This document shows positions 31,098 through 42,052 of a stretch of DNA of 42,052 nt, one piece after another. Below the pieces are notes generated by a model that saw only the letters and a program-made list of their open reading frames with translations, was not told where the DNA came from and ran no database searches. Location: assembly GCA_050730755.1 (NCBI GenBank), contig JBOHNR010000004.1:1-42052 (forward strand). The letters run 5' to 3'. This DNA comes from CAVPPA01 sp050730755 (GTDB lineage Bacteria > Patescibacteriota > Saccharimonadia > Saccharimonadales > UBA4665). Position numbers and translations under genes: made by a program. The stretch's first letter is position 1; each line of letters opens with the position of its first letter.

Positions 31098-33068
31098 GTG
31101 ACGAAACAAACAGACAATAAATACGACGCTGAACAAATTCAGATTCTGGAGGGCTTAGAACCGGTTCGTAAACGACCGGGTATGTTTATAGGTAGTACAG
31201 GTATTGAAGGTCTACACCATCTTGTCTGGGAAATTGTTGATAATAGTATTGATGAGGCATTAGCCGGTTATGCGACCGCCGTGTCGGTAAAACTTTTAGC
31301 TGACGGTGGAGTGACTGTAACTGACAACGGTCGAGGTATACCGACAAACATACACCCAAAAACGGGTAAAAGTGGCGTAGAGGCAGCTTTAACAATTCTT
31401 CATGCTGGCAGTAAATTTGGTGGCGGTGGCTATAAAGTATCAGGCGGTCTTCATGGAGTTGGCGTGAGCGTTGTAAACGCTTTGTCGACTACCTTGAAGG
31501 TAACTGTTTACCAAAATGGCAATATTTATAGCCAGGATTTTGCTTTTGGAGTCCCTCTAGCAGAACTTAAGATAATCGGTAAAACTACTAGGACTGGAAC
31601 GGAGATTACCTTTTACCCAGATACTTCAATTCTTGAAACGGTAGAATTTAACTATTTGACCATTCTTGATCACTTACGTCACTCGGCGTACTTAACTAAA
31701 GGCATTAGAACATCAATTGAAGACGAAAAAACAGGTGATCGATATAGCTTCTATTTTGAAGGTGGAATACAGTCATACGTAAAACATTTGAATATCGGTA
31801 AAGAACTAATTGATGAAGATGTATTTTATGTTGATAAAACTGTATCAGGTACTCAGGTTGAAATAGCGTTGCAATATACGGCTATATTCACAGAAACTAT
31901 CAAAGCTTTTGCTAATAACGTCTTTAATGAAGAGGGCGGTTCGCATTTAACTGGTTTTCGCTCAGCCTTGACGCGTGTTATCAATGACCATGCTCGTAAA
32001 TCAGGTCTGCTGAAAGAAAAGGAAGAAAACCTGTCTGGTGAAGACTGTCGAGAAGGATTAACAGCTGTTATTCTTGTTAAATTAACTGATCCACAATTTG
32101 AAGGTCAAACCAAGAGTAAGTTAGGTAACCCTGAAGTGCGCGGTTACGTTGAACAAGTCTTAGGTGAATACCTTTCCTATTATATGGAAGAACACCCAGC
32201 TATTGCGCGAAAGATCGTAGCCAGAGCCCTATTAGCAGCTCGTGCTCGTAAAGCAGCTCGTGCTGCCCGAGATAATATCATCCGTAAAGGTGTTCTTGAC
32301 AGCGCTAGCTTGCCAGGTAAATTAGCCGACTGCTCCAGTAAAGATCCCAAAGATTCAGAACTTTTTTTGGTAGAAGGCGATTCGGCTGGCGGCTCGGCGA
32401 AAAGCGGTCGTGACAGTAAAACGCAAGCAATCCTTCCACTTCGAGGCAAGGTCTTAAATGTTGAACGGGCTAGGCTAGACAAGATGCTTGCCAATAATGA
32501 GCTGCTTAGCCTTATTAAGGCCCTAGGCTTAGGCATTGAAGAGTCATTTGATATTAGCGGTTTACGGTATGACAGGATTATCATTATGACCGACGCTGAC
32601 GTCGATGGCTCACATATCAGCACACTACTGCTAACGTTCTTCTTCCGTTATATGCAGCAAGTTGTTGAGCGGGGTCATATATACCTTGCCAAACCACCGT
32701 TATTTGAACTAGTTAAGGCTGGCCATAAAAATAGCGTATTTGTTTATGACGAGTCTGAACTAGATAAAATCCTTGACCAAACTATTGCCGCTCGGAAGAA
32801 GGAAAGCTTAAAAATTAATCCCGACGAAGAACGTTTCAGACAAGCAGGCTTTACTGAGCAAAAACGATATAAAGGTCTAGGCGAAATGGACGCTGAACAG
32901 TTATTTGAAACCACAATGAACCCGGTAAAGAGAGTGCTGGTGCAGATAAAAATTGAGGATGCCGAGAAAGCTGACGCAATTTTTAACAAACTGATGGGCA
33001 CGGAAGTAGAATTACGTAAGAATTTTATCCAAACTAACGCAAAATTTGTTAAAGATTTGGATATCTAA
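31098..33068 (+). CDS. gyrB: DNA gyrase subunit B
   Basis: This 656-aa protein starts with GTG, with GAGG 11 bases upstream. The GHKL ATPase is complete: EIVDNSIDEALAG, DNGRGIP and GGLHGVGVSVVNALS. The TOPRIM region reads LVEGDSAGGSAKSGRD, then RGKVLNVERAR and IIIMTDADVDGSHI, with the acidic metal ligands intact. The C-terminal GyrA-binding part is present (QKRYKGLGEMDAEQLFETTM). It supplies ATP hydrolysis and part of the cleavage site for negative supercoiling. A TATAAT at about 31041 precedes a leader of roughly 50 nt. gyrA follows after a single base. Confidence 0.96.
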   Translation: MTKQTDNKYDAEQIQILEGLEPVRKRPGMFIGSTGIEGLHHLVWEIVDNSIDEALAGYATAVSVKLLADGGVTVTDNGRGIPTNIHPKTGKSGVEAALTILHAGSKFGGGGYKVSGGLHGVGVSVVNALSTTLKVTVYQNGNIYSQDFAFGVPLAELKIIGKTTRTGTEITFYPDTSILETVEFNYLTILDHLRHSAYLTKGIRTSIEDEKTGDRYSFYFEGGIQSYVKHLNIGKELIDEDVFYVDKTVSGTQVEIALQYTAIFTETIKAFANNVFNEEGGSHLTGFRSALTRVINDHARKSGLLKEKEENLSGEDCREGLTAVILVKLTDPQFEGQTKSKLGNPEVRGYVEQVLGEYLSYYMEEHPAIARKIVARALLAARARKAARAARDNIIRKGVLDSASLPGKLADCSSKDPKDSELFLVEGDSAGGSAKSGRDSKTQAILPLRGKVLNVERARLDKMLANNELLSLIKALGLGIEESFDISGLRYDRIIIMTDADVDGSHISTLLLTFFFRYMQQVVERGHIYLAKPPLFELVKAGHKNSVFVYDESELDKILDQTIAARKKESLKINPDEERFRQAGFTEQKRYKGLGEMDAEQLFETTMNPVKRVLVQIKIEDAEKADAIFNKLMGTEVELRKNFIQTNAKFVKDLDI

Positions 33069-33069
33069 G

Positions 33070-35622
33070 ATGGATGATGATCAGCTACCAGAATTAGAAA
33101 GCCAACCTTCCTCAGAAGGCGAAGTGTTAGAATCGGCTAAAGATTATTCACGTATCGTTGAACTCCAGTCAGTAGAAAACGCTATGGAGAACAACTATCT
33201 AAGATATTCGATGAGTGTCATCATCGACAGAGCCTTACCTGATGTACGTGACGGTCTTAAGCCAGTTCATCGGCGCATTTTATATACAATGAACCGTGAT
33301 GGCCTTCGAGCCACGGCTAGGCATCGTAAAAGTGCCAACGTGGTTGGTGCAGTCATGGGTGATTACCACCCACACGGTGATGTAGCTATTTATGATGCTA
33401 TGGTACGTTTAGCCCAACCATGGTCGATGCGCTACAGACTCGTGGATGGCCAGGGTAACTTTGGCTCAATGGACGGTGACCCGCCAGCTGCCATGCGCTA
33501 TACAGAAGCTAGAATGCATCGTATAGCTGAAGAGTTACTGGCTGATATTGATAAGGAAACTGTTGACTTCCGCGATAATTATGACGCTCGGCTTCAAGAG
33601 CCTTCAGTACTACCGGCCAGATTGCCTAATTTGCTTCTTAACGGTCAAATGGGTATTGCAGTTGGTATGGCGACGAATATCCCGCCTCACAATTTAGCAG
33701 AGCTCGTTGATGCGACCGTGTATCAGATCGAGAATCCCGAAGCAACGCTTGATAATTTGCTAAAGTTTATAAAGGGACCAGATTTCCCAACCGGAGGAAT
33801 CATTTACGGCCAAGACTCTATTCGTTCTGCCTATGCCGTTGGACGCGGTGGGGTTATAGTGCGTGGTGTAGCAGAGGTGATTGAGTCATCTAACAAAGGC
33901 CGGACTCAAATTGTAATTACTGAAATTCCATATGCCTTGAATAAGGAAGGCTTAATTATTAAGATAGCTGATCTAGTCAAGGAAAAAAAATTAACTGGAA
34001 TTGCAGATTTGCGTGACGAAAGTGCCCGCGGCGACGTTCGTATTGTTCTTGATCTAAAAAGGGACGCCTATCCAAAAAAATTATTGAATCAGTTGTATAA
34101 GCAGACCCCATTACAAACAAGTTTCCACTTTAATATGATGGCTCTTATTGACGGCATTCAACCGCGCGTGCTTGGCTTGCAAGACATAATCCAGGAGCAT
34201 ATTAAACATCGGCAAATTGTAGTCAGGCGTCGGACAGAATTTGAACTGCGAAAAGCTCAAGAAAGAGCTCATATTCTTGAGGGCTTAAAAGTTGCACTTG
34301 ACCATATTGATGAGGTCATTAAAACTATTCGAGCAAGCGAGACAACTGATGAAGCTCAGGTTAACCTGGTAAAACAGTTTCATTTAAGTGAAATCCAAGC
34401 CAAGGCCATTTTAGCTATGCAACTTCGTACTTTAGCCGGCCTGGAGCGAAAGAAGATAGAAGATGAACTTCTTGATTTGATCAAACTAATTGCTGAGCTA
34501 GAAATTATTTTGGCAGATGAAAAGAAAATATTAAAGATTATCAAAGATGAGCTCCTGCAACTTAAAAAACAATACGGCGATGAGAGACGTACTAGAGTAG
34601 TACCCCAAGAACTCAGTCGTTTGAGTGATGAAGATTTAATCGCCGACGAGCAAGTTGTGGTTACCTTGACGGCCGCCAATTATGTTAAACGCAGTCAGAT
34701 AGCAGATTATAAGCGACAAGGAAGGGGCGGGAAAGGCCGTCGAGGCATGGTAACCCGGGAAGAAGACGTCATTGATAAAGTTGTTTATGCTAGTACACAC
34801 GATTTCTTGCTATTTTTTACTAGCAAAGGTCGAGTTTTTCGACTAAAAACCTACGAAATACCAGCGACATCTTTAAGTGCTAAGGGAGTCGCTTTAGTTA
34901 ATCTACTTCAGCTTCAGCCAGAGGAAACAGTTAACTCTGTTATTAACGTTAGTAAACATGCTAATGACGGTAATTTATTTATGTGTACGCGCCGTGGCGT
35001 GGTTAAGAAAACGCCGTTCAATCAATATCAGAATGTTAGAAATAGCGGTCTGATTGCTATTAACCTAGATGAAGGTGACGAATTAAGATGGGTAGACATT
35101 ACGACCGGTGAAAATGAGATTATTATCTCAACCGCACAAGGTCAAGCTATACGTTTCCGTGAACGTGAGGTACGTCCTATGGGTCGTGTATCACGCGGCG
35201 TGAGAGGTATACGTTTAAGAGCTAATGATAACGTGATCGGTATGGATATAGTTGAAGACGGTTCAAGTATATTTGTGATTAGTAAGTACGGCTACGGTAA
35301 GCAAACAAAGGTTTCGCAATTTACTGCTCACGCTCGTGGTGGTGTTGGCATCCGGTCAGCTGTCGTGAATACAAAAACAGGTGAGCTAATTAGTGTTAAA
35401 ACTCTTAGTGATGATGATACGCAAGAAGTAATTATAATATCTAGCTTAGGTCAAACAATCAGACTAGGCATAAAAGGGATACCTAAACTTGGACGGACAA
35501 CTCAGGGCGTACGCATCATGCGACTCAATGAAGGTGACCAAGTAGTATCGCTAGCTCTTGTAGATAAATCTACCGTCTTAGAGGAAGACGATCAGAATAT
35601 AGAAGTTGTTGAAGAAGAATGA
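33070..35622 (+). CDS. gyrA: DNA gyrase subunit A
   Basis: The ATG at 33070, one base after the gyrB stop, gives 850 aa. The winged-helix and tower part carries the catalytic tyrosine in PAAMRYTEARM. The quinolone-binding helix reads GDYHPHGDVAIYDAMVRLAQ; where E. coli has Ser83 this protein has Val, while the Asp at position 87 is kept. The C-terminal pinwheel includes the GyrA box QGRGGKG, which wraps DNA and distinguishes gyrase from topoisomerase IV. The acidic tail is short (EEDDQNIEVVEEE). Together with GyrB it introduces negative supercoils. Confidence 0.96.
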   Translation: MDDDQLPELESQPSSEGEVLESAKDYSRIVELQSVENAMENNYLRYSMSVIIDRALPDVRDGLKPVHRRILYTMNRDGLRATARHRKSANVVGAVMGDYHPHGDVAIYDAMVRLAQPWSMRYRLVDGQGNFGSMDGDPPAAMRYTEARMHRIAEELLADIDKETVDFRDNYDARLQEPSVLPARLPNLLLNGQMGIAVGMATNIPPHNLAELVDATVYQIENPEATLDNLLKFIKGPDFPTGGIIYGQDSIRSAYAVGRGGVIVRGVAEVIESSNKGRTQIVITEIPYALNKEGLIIKIADLVKEKKLTGIADLRDESARGDVRIVLDLKRDAYPKKLLNQLYKQTPLQTSFHFNMMALIDGIQPRVLGLQDIIQEHIKHRQIVVRRRTEFELRKAQERAHILEGLKVALDHIDEVIKTIRASETTDEAQVNLVKQFHLSEIQAKAILAMQLRTLAGLERKKIEDELLDLIKLIAELEIILADEKKILKIIKDELLQLKKQYGDERRTRVVPQELSRLSDEDLIADEQVVVTLTAANYVKRSQIADYKRQGRGGKGRRGMVTREEDVIDKVVYASTHDFLLFFTSKGRVFRLKTYEIPATSLSAKGVALVNLLQLQPEETVNSVINVSKHANDGNLFMCTRRGVVKKTPFNQYQNVRNSGLIAINLDEGDELRWVDITTGENEIIISTAQGQAIRFREREVRPMGRVSRGVRGIRLRANDNVIGMDIVEDGSSIFVISKYGYGKQTKVSQFTAHARGGVGIRSAVVNTKTGELISVKTLSDDDTQEVIIISSLGQTIRLGIKGIPKLGRTTQGVRIMRLNEGDQVVSLALVDKSTVLEEDDQNIEVVEEE

Positions 35623-35671
35623 ATAAATTAATGATGCTGTAAGAACAACAATTGTTTATGCTAGAGTTATC

Positions 35672-35701
35672 TTGACAATAGTCTTTTTGAAAGAGTACTA
35701 T
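35672..35701 (+). promoter_or_regulatory. Promoter of the rRNA operon
   Basis: TTGACA (35672-35677), an 18-bp spacer and TACTAT (35696-35701); start near 35708, about 95 bases before mature 16S. An 8-bp inverted repeat TTGACATG/CATGTCAA around 35784-35802 follows in the leader, immediately before 16S, and may help processing. Confidence 0.65.
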
Positions 35702-35803
35702 AGGATAAGCCTTTTTTGGGGCTATTATTTTTTCTCAAAAAGCTCATTAAAAATTGAGTAGTGCAAATCAACGTCAGTTTTTTTGACATGTTACATGTCA
35801 AAA

Positions 35804-37646
<1,843 letters not shown>

Positions 37647-37911
37647 TAGGGAGAACCTTAGCACTCATTGAGCAATCATTGAGGAGCTAGGTCGATCTTG
37701 ATAGATTGTACCCGATACTGGCAATCTATTTTCCATCATAGATGGCGAGACTTCAGTTCGGAAAATACGACCGACGTTGATGGCACTACTCAGTCTTTAA
37801 TTAATCGGAAGAGCGCCCCTGCGAGAGGTGCTCTTTTGTTTTGTTCGACCTCTTTATGCTTACCTTGTTTTTGAACCGATTATTCGGTAGAATACATCGG
37901 TAATTCACTAT

Positions 37912-37988
37912 GGGGCTATAGCTCAGCTGGTCAGAGCGCGTCACTGATAATGACGAGGTCTGTGGTTCGAGTCCACATAGCCCCACCA
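37912..37988 (+). tRNA. tRNA-Ile (GAT), CCA encoded
   Basis: Acceptor GGGGCTA/TAGCCCC, anticodon loop CTGATAA giving GAT, T-loop TTCGAGT, discriminator A and CCA. Confidence 0.95.
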
Positions 37989-38067
37989 CGCTTTTTGGCA
38001 ACTTAACTGGTTAATGTTTTGTTGACTGAAAGTTATGACATCATTGGTTAGGTTTACAGGTTCCTAT

Positions 38068-38144
38068 GGGGCAATAGCTCAGTTGGCTAGAGTACCTGCT
38101 TTGCAAGCAGGGGGTCCGGGGTTCGAATCCCCGTTGCTCCACCA
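38068..38144 (+). tRNA. tRNA-Ala (TGC), CCA encoded
   Basis: Acceptor GGGGCAA/TTGCTCC with one G-T pair, anticodon loop with TGC, T-loop TTCGAAT, discriminator A and CCA. Confidence 0.95.
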
Positions 38145-39049
38145 TTATTCTAAGGGTAAAAGTGTAGCAAATGTAGCTACACCCTTGGCTTGACCGCCCC
38201 TGTTTTTATTGCTATTATTGTTTGGTTGCTTGAGTCTAGACATGAAAGCCATGCTAAACCGCCAAGCTTTACGCTTAAACTCAAGCTTTCTCAATGTTTA
38301 TAGGGTGGATTGTTTGAGTTCGTAACTTAAAAATTCGGCACAAGAGAGAAAAGCAATTAGTAAATTCCGGTTTAAACGGGATTTATAAAAGACAAACGGC
38401 TATTGGTGATTACCAATAACTAGTCAATTGCACAAACGTAAAAAGTTACTCAAGCGCACACAAAGAATGCCTTGACTTAAGATACCGATGAAGGACGTGG
38501 TGAGCTGCGATAAGCTTCGGGGAGCTGCTACACAAGCTTTGATCCGAAGGTGTCCGAATGGGGAAACCCCGCTGGAGTCATGTCCAGTGGCCTTAAATCT
38601 GAATCTATAGGATTTTAGAGCGGGAACCAGGGGAACTGAAACATCTTAGTACCCTGAGGAAGAGAAAATAACCAATGATTCCGGAAGTAGTGGCGAGCGA
38701 AACTGGAATAGCCCAAACCTTGATGACTTTCATCTGACAAGTTCAGGTGAATAAGTTGGTAGACGAATGTTATTAAGGTGTTGTGACATATAAATCGCTA
38801 GTCCTGATGTTTTCATTTATGGAGGTGTCAGGATTGGAGGCAAGTGCTACCACCAACTTGCGTAAGGTAAGAAATTTGCGAGGCGAGCAGAAGCAGCTGG
38901 AAAACTGCGCCATAGACAGTGATAGCCTGGTAAGCAAAGTATCGCAAACCTTATCATTTATGTGTCGAGTAGGTCGGGACACGTGAAACCCTGACTGAAG
39001 CCGGGAGGTCCACCTCCCAAGGCTAAATATGTCTTAAGATCGATAGTGT

Positions 39050-39083
<34 letters not shown>

Positions 39084-40435
39084 GGAAGGGGAGTGAAATA
39101 GATCCTGAAATTGTGTGCGTACAAGGAGTCGGAGCCGGCTTGTCCGGTGACGGCGTGCTTTTTGTAGAACGATCCAGCGAGTTATTTGCTAGTGCAAGTC
39201 TAAGCCATTTGGCGGAGACGTAGTGAAAGCGAGCCTGAATAGGGCGCCCGAGTACTAGTAAATAGACCCGAAACCAAGTGACCTAACCATGGGCAGGCTG
39301 AAGCGCAGGTAAAACTGCGTGGAGGGCCGAACCGTAGTGTATTGCAACACGCCCGGATGACCTGTGGTTAGAGGTGAAATGCCAATCGAACTTGGAGATA
39401 GCTGGTTCTCCTCGAAATAGCTTTAGGGCTAGCGTCGTACTGTAGCCGATTGGGGTAGAGCTCTGTTTCGGATTGGGGTTCGTAAGAATACTCACCCTTG
39501 ACAAACTACGAATACGATCGGTGGAATTACGGCAGTTAGAACGGCGGGGCTAAGCTCGTCGCTCAAAAGGGAAACAGCCCAGATCACCATCTAAGGTCCC
39601 TAAATATACGCTAAGTGGAAAACGAGGTGGGGTTTCTTCAACAGCGAGGATGTTGGCTTAGAAGCAGCCATTCATTTAAAGAGTGCGTAATAGCTCACTC
39701 GTCAAGAGACCCTGCGCGGAAAATGTAACGGGGCTAAGCGTATTACCGAAGATGTGAACTTCTGATTTATCAGGAGTGGTAGAGGAGCGTTGATATCGCA
39801 TCGAAGTCGTGCTGTGAGGCATGGTGGAGCGTTATCAAGTGAGAATGCTGGAATGAGTAACAACAAGGTAGGTGAGAATCCTACCCACTGAAAGAGCAAG
39901 GTTTCCTGGGCCACGATTATCGCCCCAGGGTTAGTCGGTCCTAAGCTGAGGCGCGTAGCGTAGGCGATGGACAACGGGTTAATATTCCCGTACTAGTGTT
40001 GTATTGTTTGGAGTGCGCGGCATATTAGTTGGAGCGGGTTCATGGTTATACCCGTCTAAGTAGGAAAAATGCCTACGAATGAAACGACCTTTTGGTTGGA
40101 TTCCGGTGAAAGCGCTGACTAGAAAAGCTTCCAAACGCGTGTGCAATGCTATCCGTACCGCAAACCGACACAGGTGCTCAGGTCGAGAAGACCAAAGTGA
40201 ACGAGTGATTCTTCGTCAAGGAACTCGGCAAATAAGCGGCCGTAACTTCGGAATAAGGCCTACCTCCCTAGTGGAGGTCACAGCTAAAGAACCCATGCAA
40301 CTGTTTACCAAAAACATAGGTCTCTGCTAACACGAAAGTGGATGTATAGGGGCTGACGCCTGCCCAGTGCTGGAAGGTTAAGGTAAGAGCTTTACGGCTT
40401 GAACTGAAGCCCCAGTGAACGGCGGCGGTAACTAT

Positions 40436-41124
40436 TGACAATACAGTAGTTATAAAACTTGGCCAAATGCTGGAAACCCCGTGCCCTGAAAGGGCTGTAG
40501 GATCCTACGCTAGCTATAACACATGTCTTTAGATAATATATGTGTTATGACTGACAATGCGATAGGTGCGGACAATCAGCAGGAAAGGCTGCAACATATT
40601 CCTAACGACTTAGGTAGCTATCTATCAGGATTTGCTGATGGTGAAGGAAGCTTCAACATCTCGATGGTCAGACGTAGTTCTGACTATAAAAATGGCTGGA
40701 AAGTGGTTGCGAGTTTTAATATATCGCAACTTGACCCGAAAATTCCTAAAATTTTTCAGCAAGTTCTTGAATGTGGCACTATCAGATTTCGTAGGGATGG
40801 AGTCTGTTATTTTGAGGTTCGTACGATTACTGACATTAATGGGAAAGTTTGCGATTTTTTCGCTACTTTCCCGCTCCGTTCTAAAAGACAAGCCTACCGA
40901 CTACAGCTATTACTGCAAGCCGCAGAGCTCATTGCCTGCGGTCAACATTTAACTAGTGAAGGTCTTCGGGAAGTCTTAAAGATCAGAGATTCAATGGTAA
41001 GCAATCGAAAACGAAAATATGAAACAGCAGATGTGTTACAGAATCCTCAGAGACTATACGCCAAGCTCATGTGAATGAGATGATATAGTCCGCTCTGCAT
41101 GGCAACATGCAGTTAACACAAAGG
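40436..41124 (+). mobile_element. Group I intron L1917 with LAGLIDADG endonuclease gene
   Basis: Inserted in helix 69 after E. coli U1917: GGTAACTAT|AACCGTCC. The exon end AACTAT pairs with GTAGTT in the intron (40446-40451) with the U-G splice-site pair, and the intron ends in G. Core elements AAATGCTGGAAACC, GCGGACAATCAGCAGG, CTCAGAGACTATACGCC and ATGATATAGTCC are present. At 689 nt it is the longest of the three because an endonuclease gene is inserted in the P6 region. Position 1917 is a known target in Thermotoga and Coxiella 23S rRNA, so the site itself is recurrent. Confidence 0.92.
40523..41074 (+). CDS. LAGLIDADG homing endonuclease, single motif
   Basis: This 183-aa protein has one LAGLIDADG-type motif (YLSGFADGEGSFNI at about 33-46), so it should act as a homodimer like I-CreI. 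The acidic residue at the motif end (the Glu of DGEG) would bind the catalytic metal. A second family landmark, GCKT-like CGTIRFRRDGVCYFEVR at about 84-100, follows. The enzyme would cut an intron-less 23S gene at the 1917 site and drive intron spread. Both gene ends overlap intron core: residues around NQQERLQ come from the AATCAGCAGG element and the C-terminal QRLYAKLM from the P7 element. The ATG at 40547 is an alternative start. No ribosome site is clear. Confidence 0.88.
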   Translation: MSLDNICVMTDNAIGADNQQERLQHIPNDLGSYLSGFADGEGSFNISMVRRSSDYKNGWKVVASFNISQLDPKIPKIFQQVLECGTIRFRRDGVCYFEVRTITDINGKVCDFFATFPLRSKRQAYRLQLLLQAAELIACGQHLTSEGLREVLKIRDSMVSNRKRKYETADVLQNPQRLYAKLM

Positions 41125-41138
41125 AACCGTCCTAAGGT

Positions 41139-41445
41139 GATTCGTTGCCTTAGTGGAGTGAAAGACTCCCTTCAAGTTGGCCTCAGCCATTGAGGTTTAG
41201 AGAAGATAATCTGGCTATATGCTGGAACATCTGAATAACCTATGCTACTTACCATCAAATAGTAAGTAACAATGCATTAGGTGCAGACAATCAGCAGGGA
41301 AGTCCTAAGTGACCCCTCAGAGACTACACGCCAGGACTACTATAACCAAGTAGTAAGATATAGTCCGATCTTTATGGAGACATAGAGACTCTGCTTGAAA
41401 AATCAGAGCGCCAATCAAAAATTGGTCACTAAAGTAACAGATTAG
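41139..41445 (+). mobile_element. Group I intron L1931, ORF-less
   Basis: Inserted after E. coli U1931: CCTAAGGT|AGCGAAATTCC. The exon end CTAAGGT pairs over seven positions with GCCTTAG (41147-41153) with the U-G splice pair, and the intron ends in G at 41445. Core elements GCAGACAATCAGCAGGGAAG, CTCAGAGACTACACGCC and AAGATATAGTCC are present. At 307 nt it is the smallest of the three and carries no endonuclease. Position 1931 is a known intron site in chloroplasts and Simkania. Its core is nearly identical to that of the 16S intron. Confidence 0.92.
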
Positions 41446-41561
41446 AGCGAAATTCCTTGTCAGGTAAGTTCTGACCCGCACGAATGGCGTAATGACATGG
41501 GTACTGTCTCGACGAAGAGCTCGGTGAAAGTGCATTGACGGTAAAGATGCCGTCTGTCCGC

Positions 41562-41593
<32 letters not shown>

Positions 41594-41952
41594 ACAGCTT
41601 GACATTGAGTTGGGTTATAACATGTGTAGCATAGGTGGGAGACTTTGAAGCTGAGGCGCTAGCCTTGGTGGAGTCATTAGTGAAATACCACCCTTGTTAT
41701 GATCTTATTCTTACTCTAACCGTTATCCGGTTGGAGAACAGTGTCTGGTGGGTAGTTTAACTGGGGCGGTTGCCTCCCAAAGAGTATCGGAGGCGTTCAA
41801 AGGTTGGCTAGGTTCGGATGGAAATCGAATCGATAGTGTATACGCATAAGCCAGCTTGACTGTGAGGGCGACGACCCAAGCAGGGACGAAAGTCGGAGTA
41901 AGTTTTCCGCTGTCCGTGCATTAGCACATGAGTGTGGTATCGGCAGCGCTTT

Positions 41953-41983
<31 letters not shown>

Positions 41984-42052
41984 TATAGCGCCCAATAGTT
42001 CACATAGACGGCGCTGTTTGGCACCTCGATGTCGGCTCATCTCATCCTGGGG

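Larger units (their letters stand above)
37647..38434 (+). other. 16S-23S internal transcribed spacer
   Basis: It holds tRNA-Ile and tRNA-Ala, the classical pair, and unassigned spacer. No further reading frame or intron is seen. The stretch 38145-38434 has no gene; it should contain the RNase III processing stem of 23S. Confidence 0.8.

Noticed and set aside
35703..35731. Short hairpin with T-run after gyrA (AGCC/GGCT)
   Set aside because: Only four base pairs are sure and it lies just after the rRNA promoter, so it is too weak to call as the gyrBA terminator.
37801..38001. Minus-strand frame with GLEPQTSSLSVTRSDQLSYSPI
   Set aside because: It is the antisense translation of tRNA-Ile.

Overview
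The window looks like chromosome from an ultra-small, host-dependent bacterium of the Candidate Phyla Radiation (Patescibacteria), most likely Saccharibacteria or a close relative. The evidence is an AT-rich compact genome with overlapping genes, large repetitive secreted proteins, a VirD4-like ATPase preceded by two small proteins, a divergent 16S rRNA, and self-splicing introns inside both rRNA genes. TGA is used as a stop (several ATGA overlaps), so the UGA=Gly recoding of Gracilibacteria/Absconditabacteria is excluded. The lineage call rests on pattern recognition; no phylogeny was run.

Layout: (1) 1-8025 is a surface-protein region. Six minus-strand genes encode exported proteins: a fibre-like protein cut by the window edge, a PKD-like membrane-anchored protein, a DUF916-like membrane-anchored protein, two near-duplicate 370-aa proteins, and a 444-aa relative with the same C-terminal module. 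A divergent plus-strand gene encodes a membrane-anchored stalk protein. The DUF916-like gene next to proteins ending in a WxL-like fold resembles the cell-surface complexes of Firmicutes, with the Trp-x-Leu motifs replaced. (2) 8052-14089 is a minus-strand F-type ATPase operon with all five F1 subunits and a b-like stator. There is no subunit a and no ordinary subunit c. The slot where c normally lies holds a 291-aa protein that ends in a c-like hairpin with a GRNP loop, lacks the ion-binding carboxylate, and carries about 170 extracellular residues. This is the most unusual system in the window. (3) 14100-18365 holds a 34-aa prepilin-like micro-gene, a small zinc-motif membrane protein, three tRNAs, a glycosyltransferase pair, nrdR with a matching NrdR box, a candidate structured RNA, and a leader RNA with a terminator in front of thrS. 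(4) 18366-24722 is a plus-strand housekeeping run: thrS, an alkyltransferase-like protein, miaA, a winged-helix regulator, a metallo-beta-lactamase-fold protein, an M50 protease, and an ASCH-RNase H fusion, with rpmB on the minus strand. (5) 24809-26379 has RNase P RNA facing the infC-rpmI-rplT operon; infC appears to start with AUC. (6) 26395-27110 has two candidate small RNA genes with their own promoters. (7) 27111-35622 has the VirD4-like operon and gyrB-gyrA. (8) 35672-42052 is the rRNA operon: 16S with a group I intron after E. coli position 1498, tRNA-Ile, tRNA-Ala, and 23S with introns after positions 1917 (carrying a LAGLIDADG endonuclease) and 1931, separated by an exon of only 14 nt. 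The 23S gene runs off the window.

Expression signals: the 16S 3' end keeps the anti-Shine-Dalgarno sequence and many genes have AGGAG-type sites. At least six genes instead have a -10 box so close to the start codon that their mRNAs should be leaderless or nearly so.
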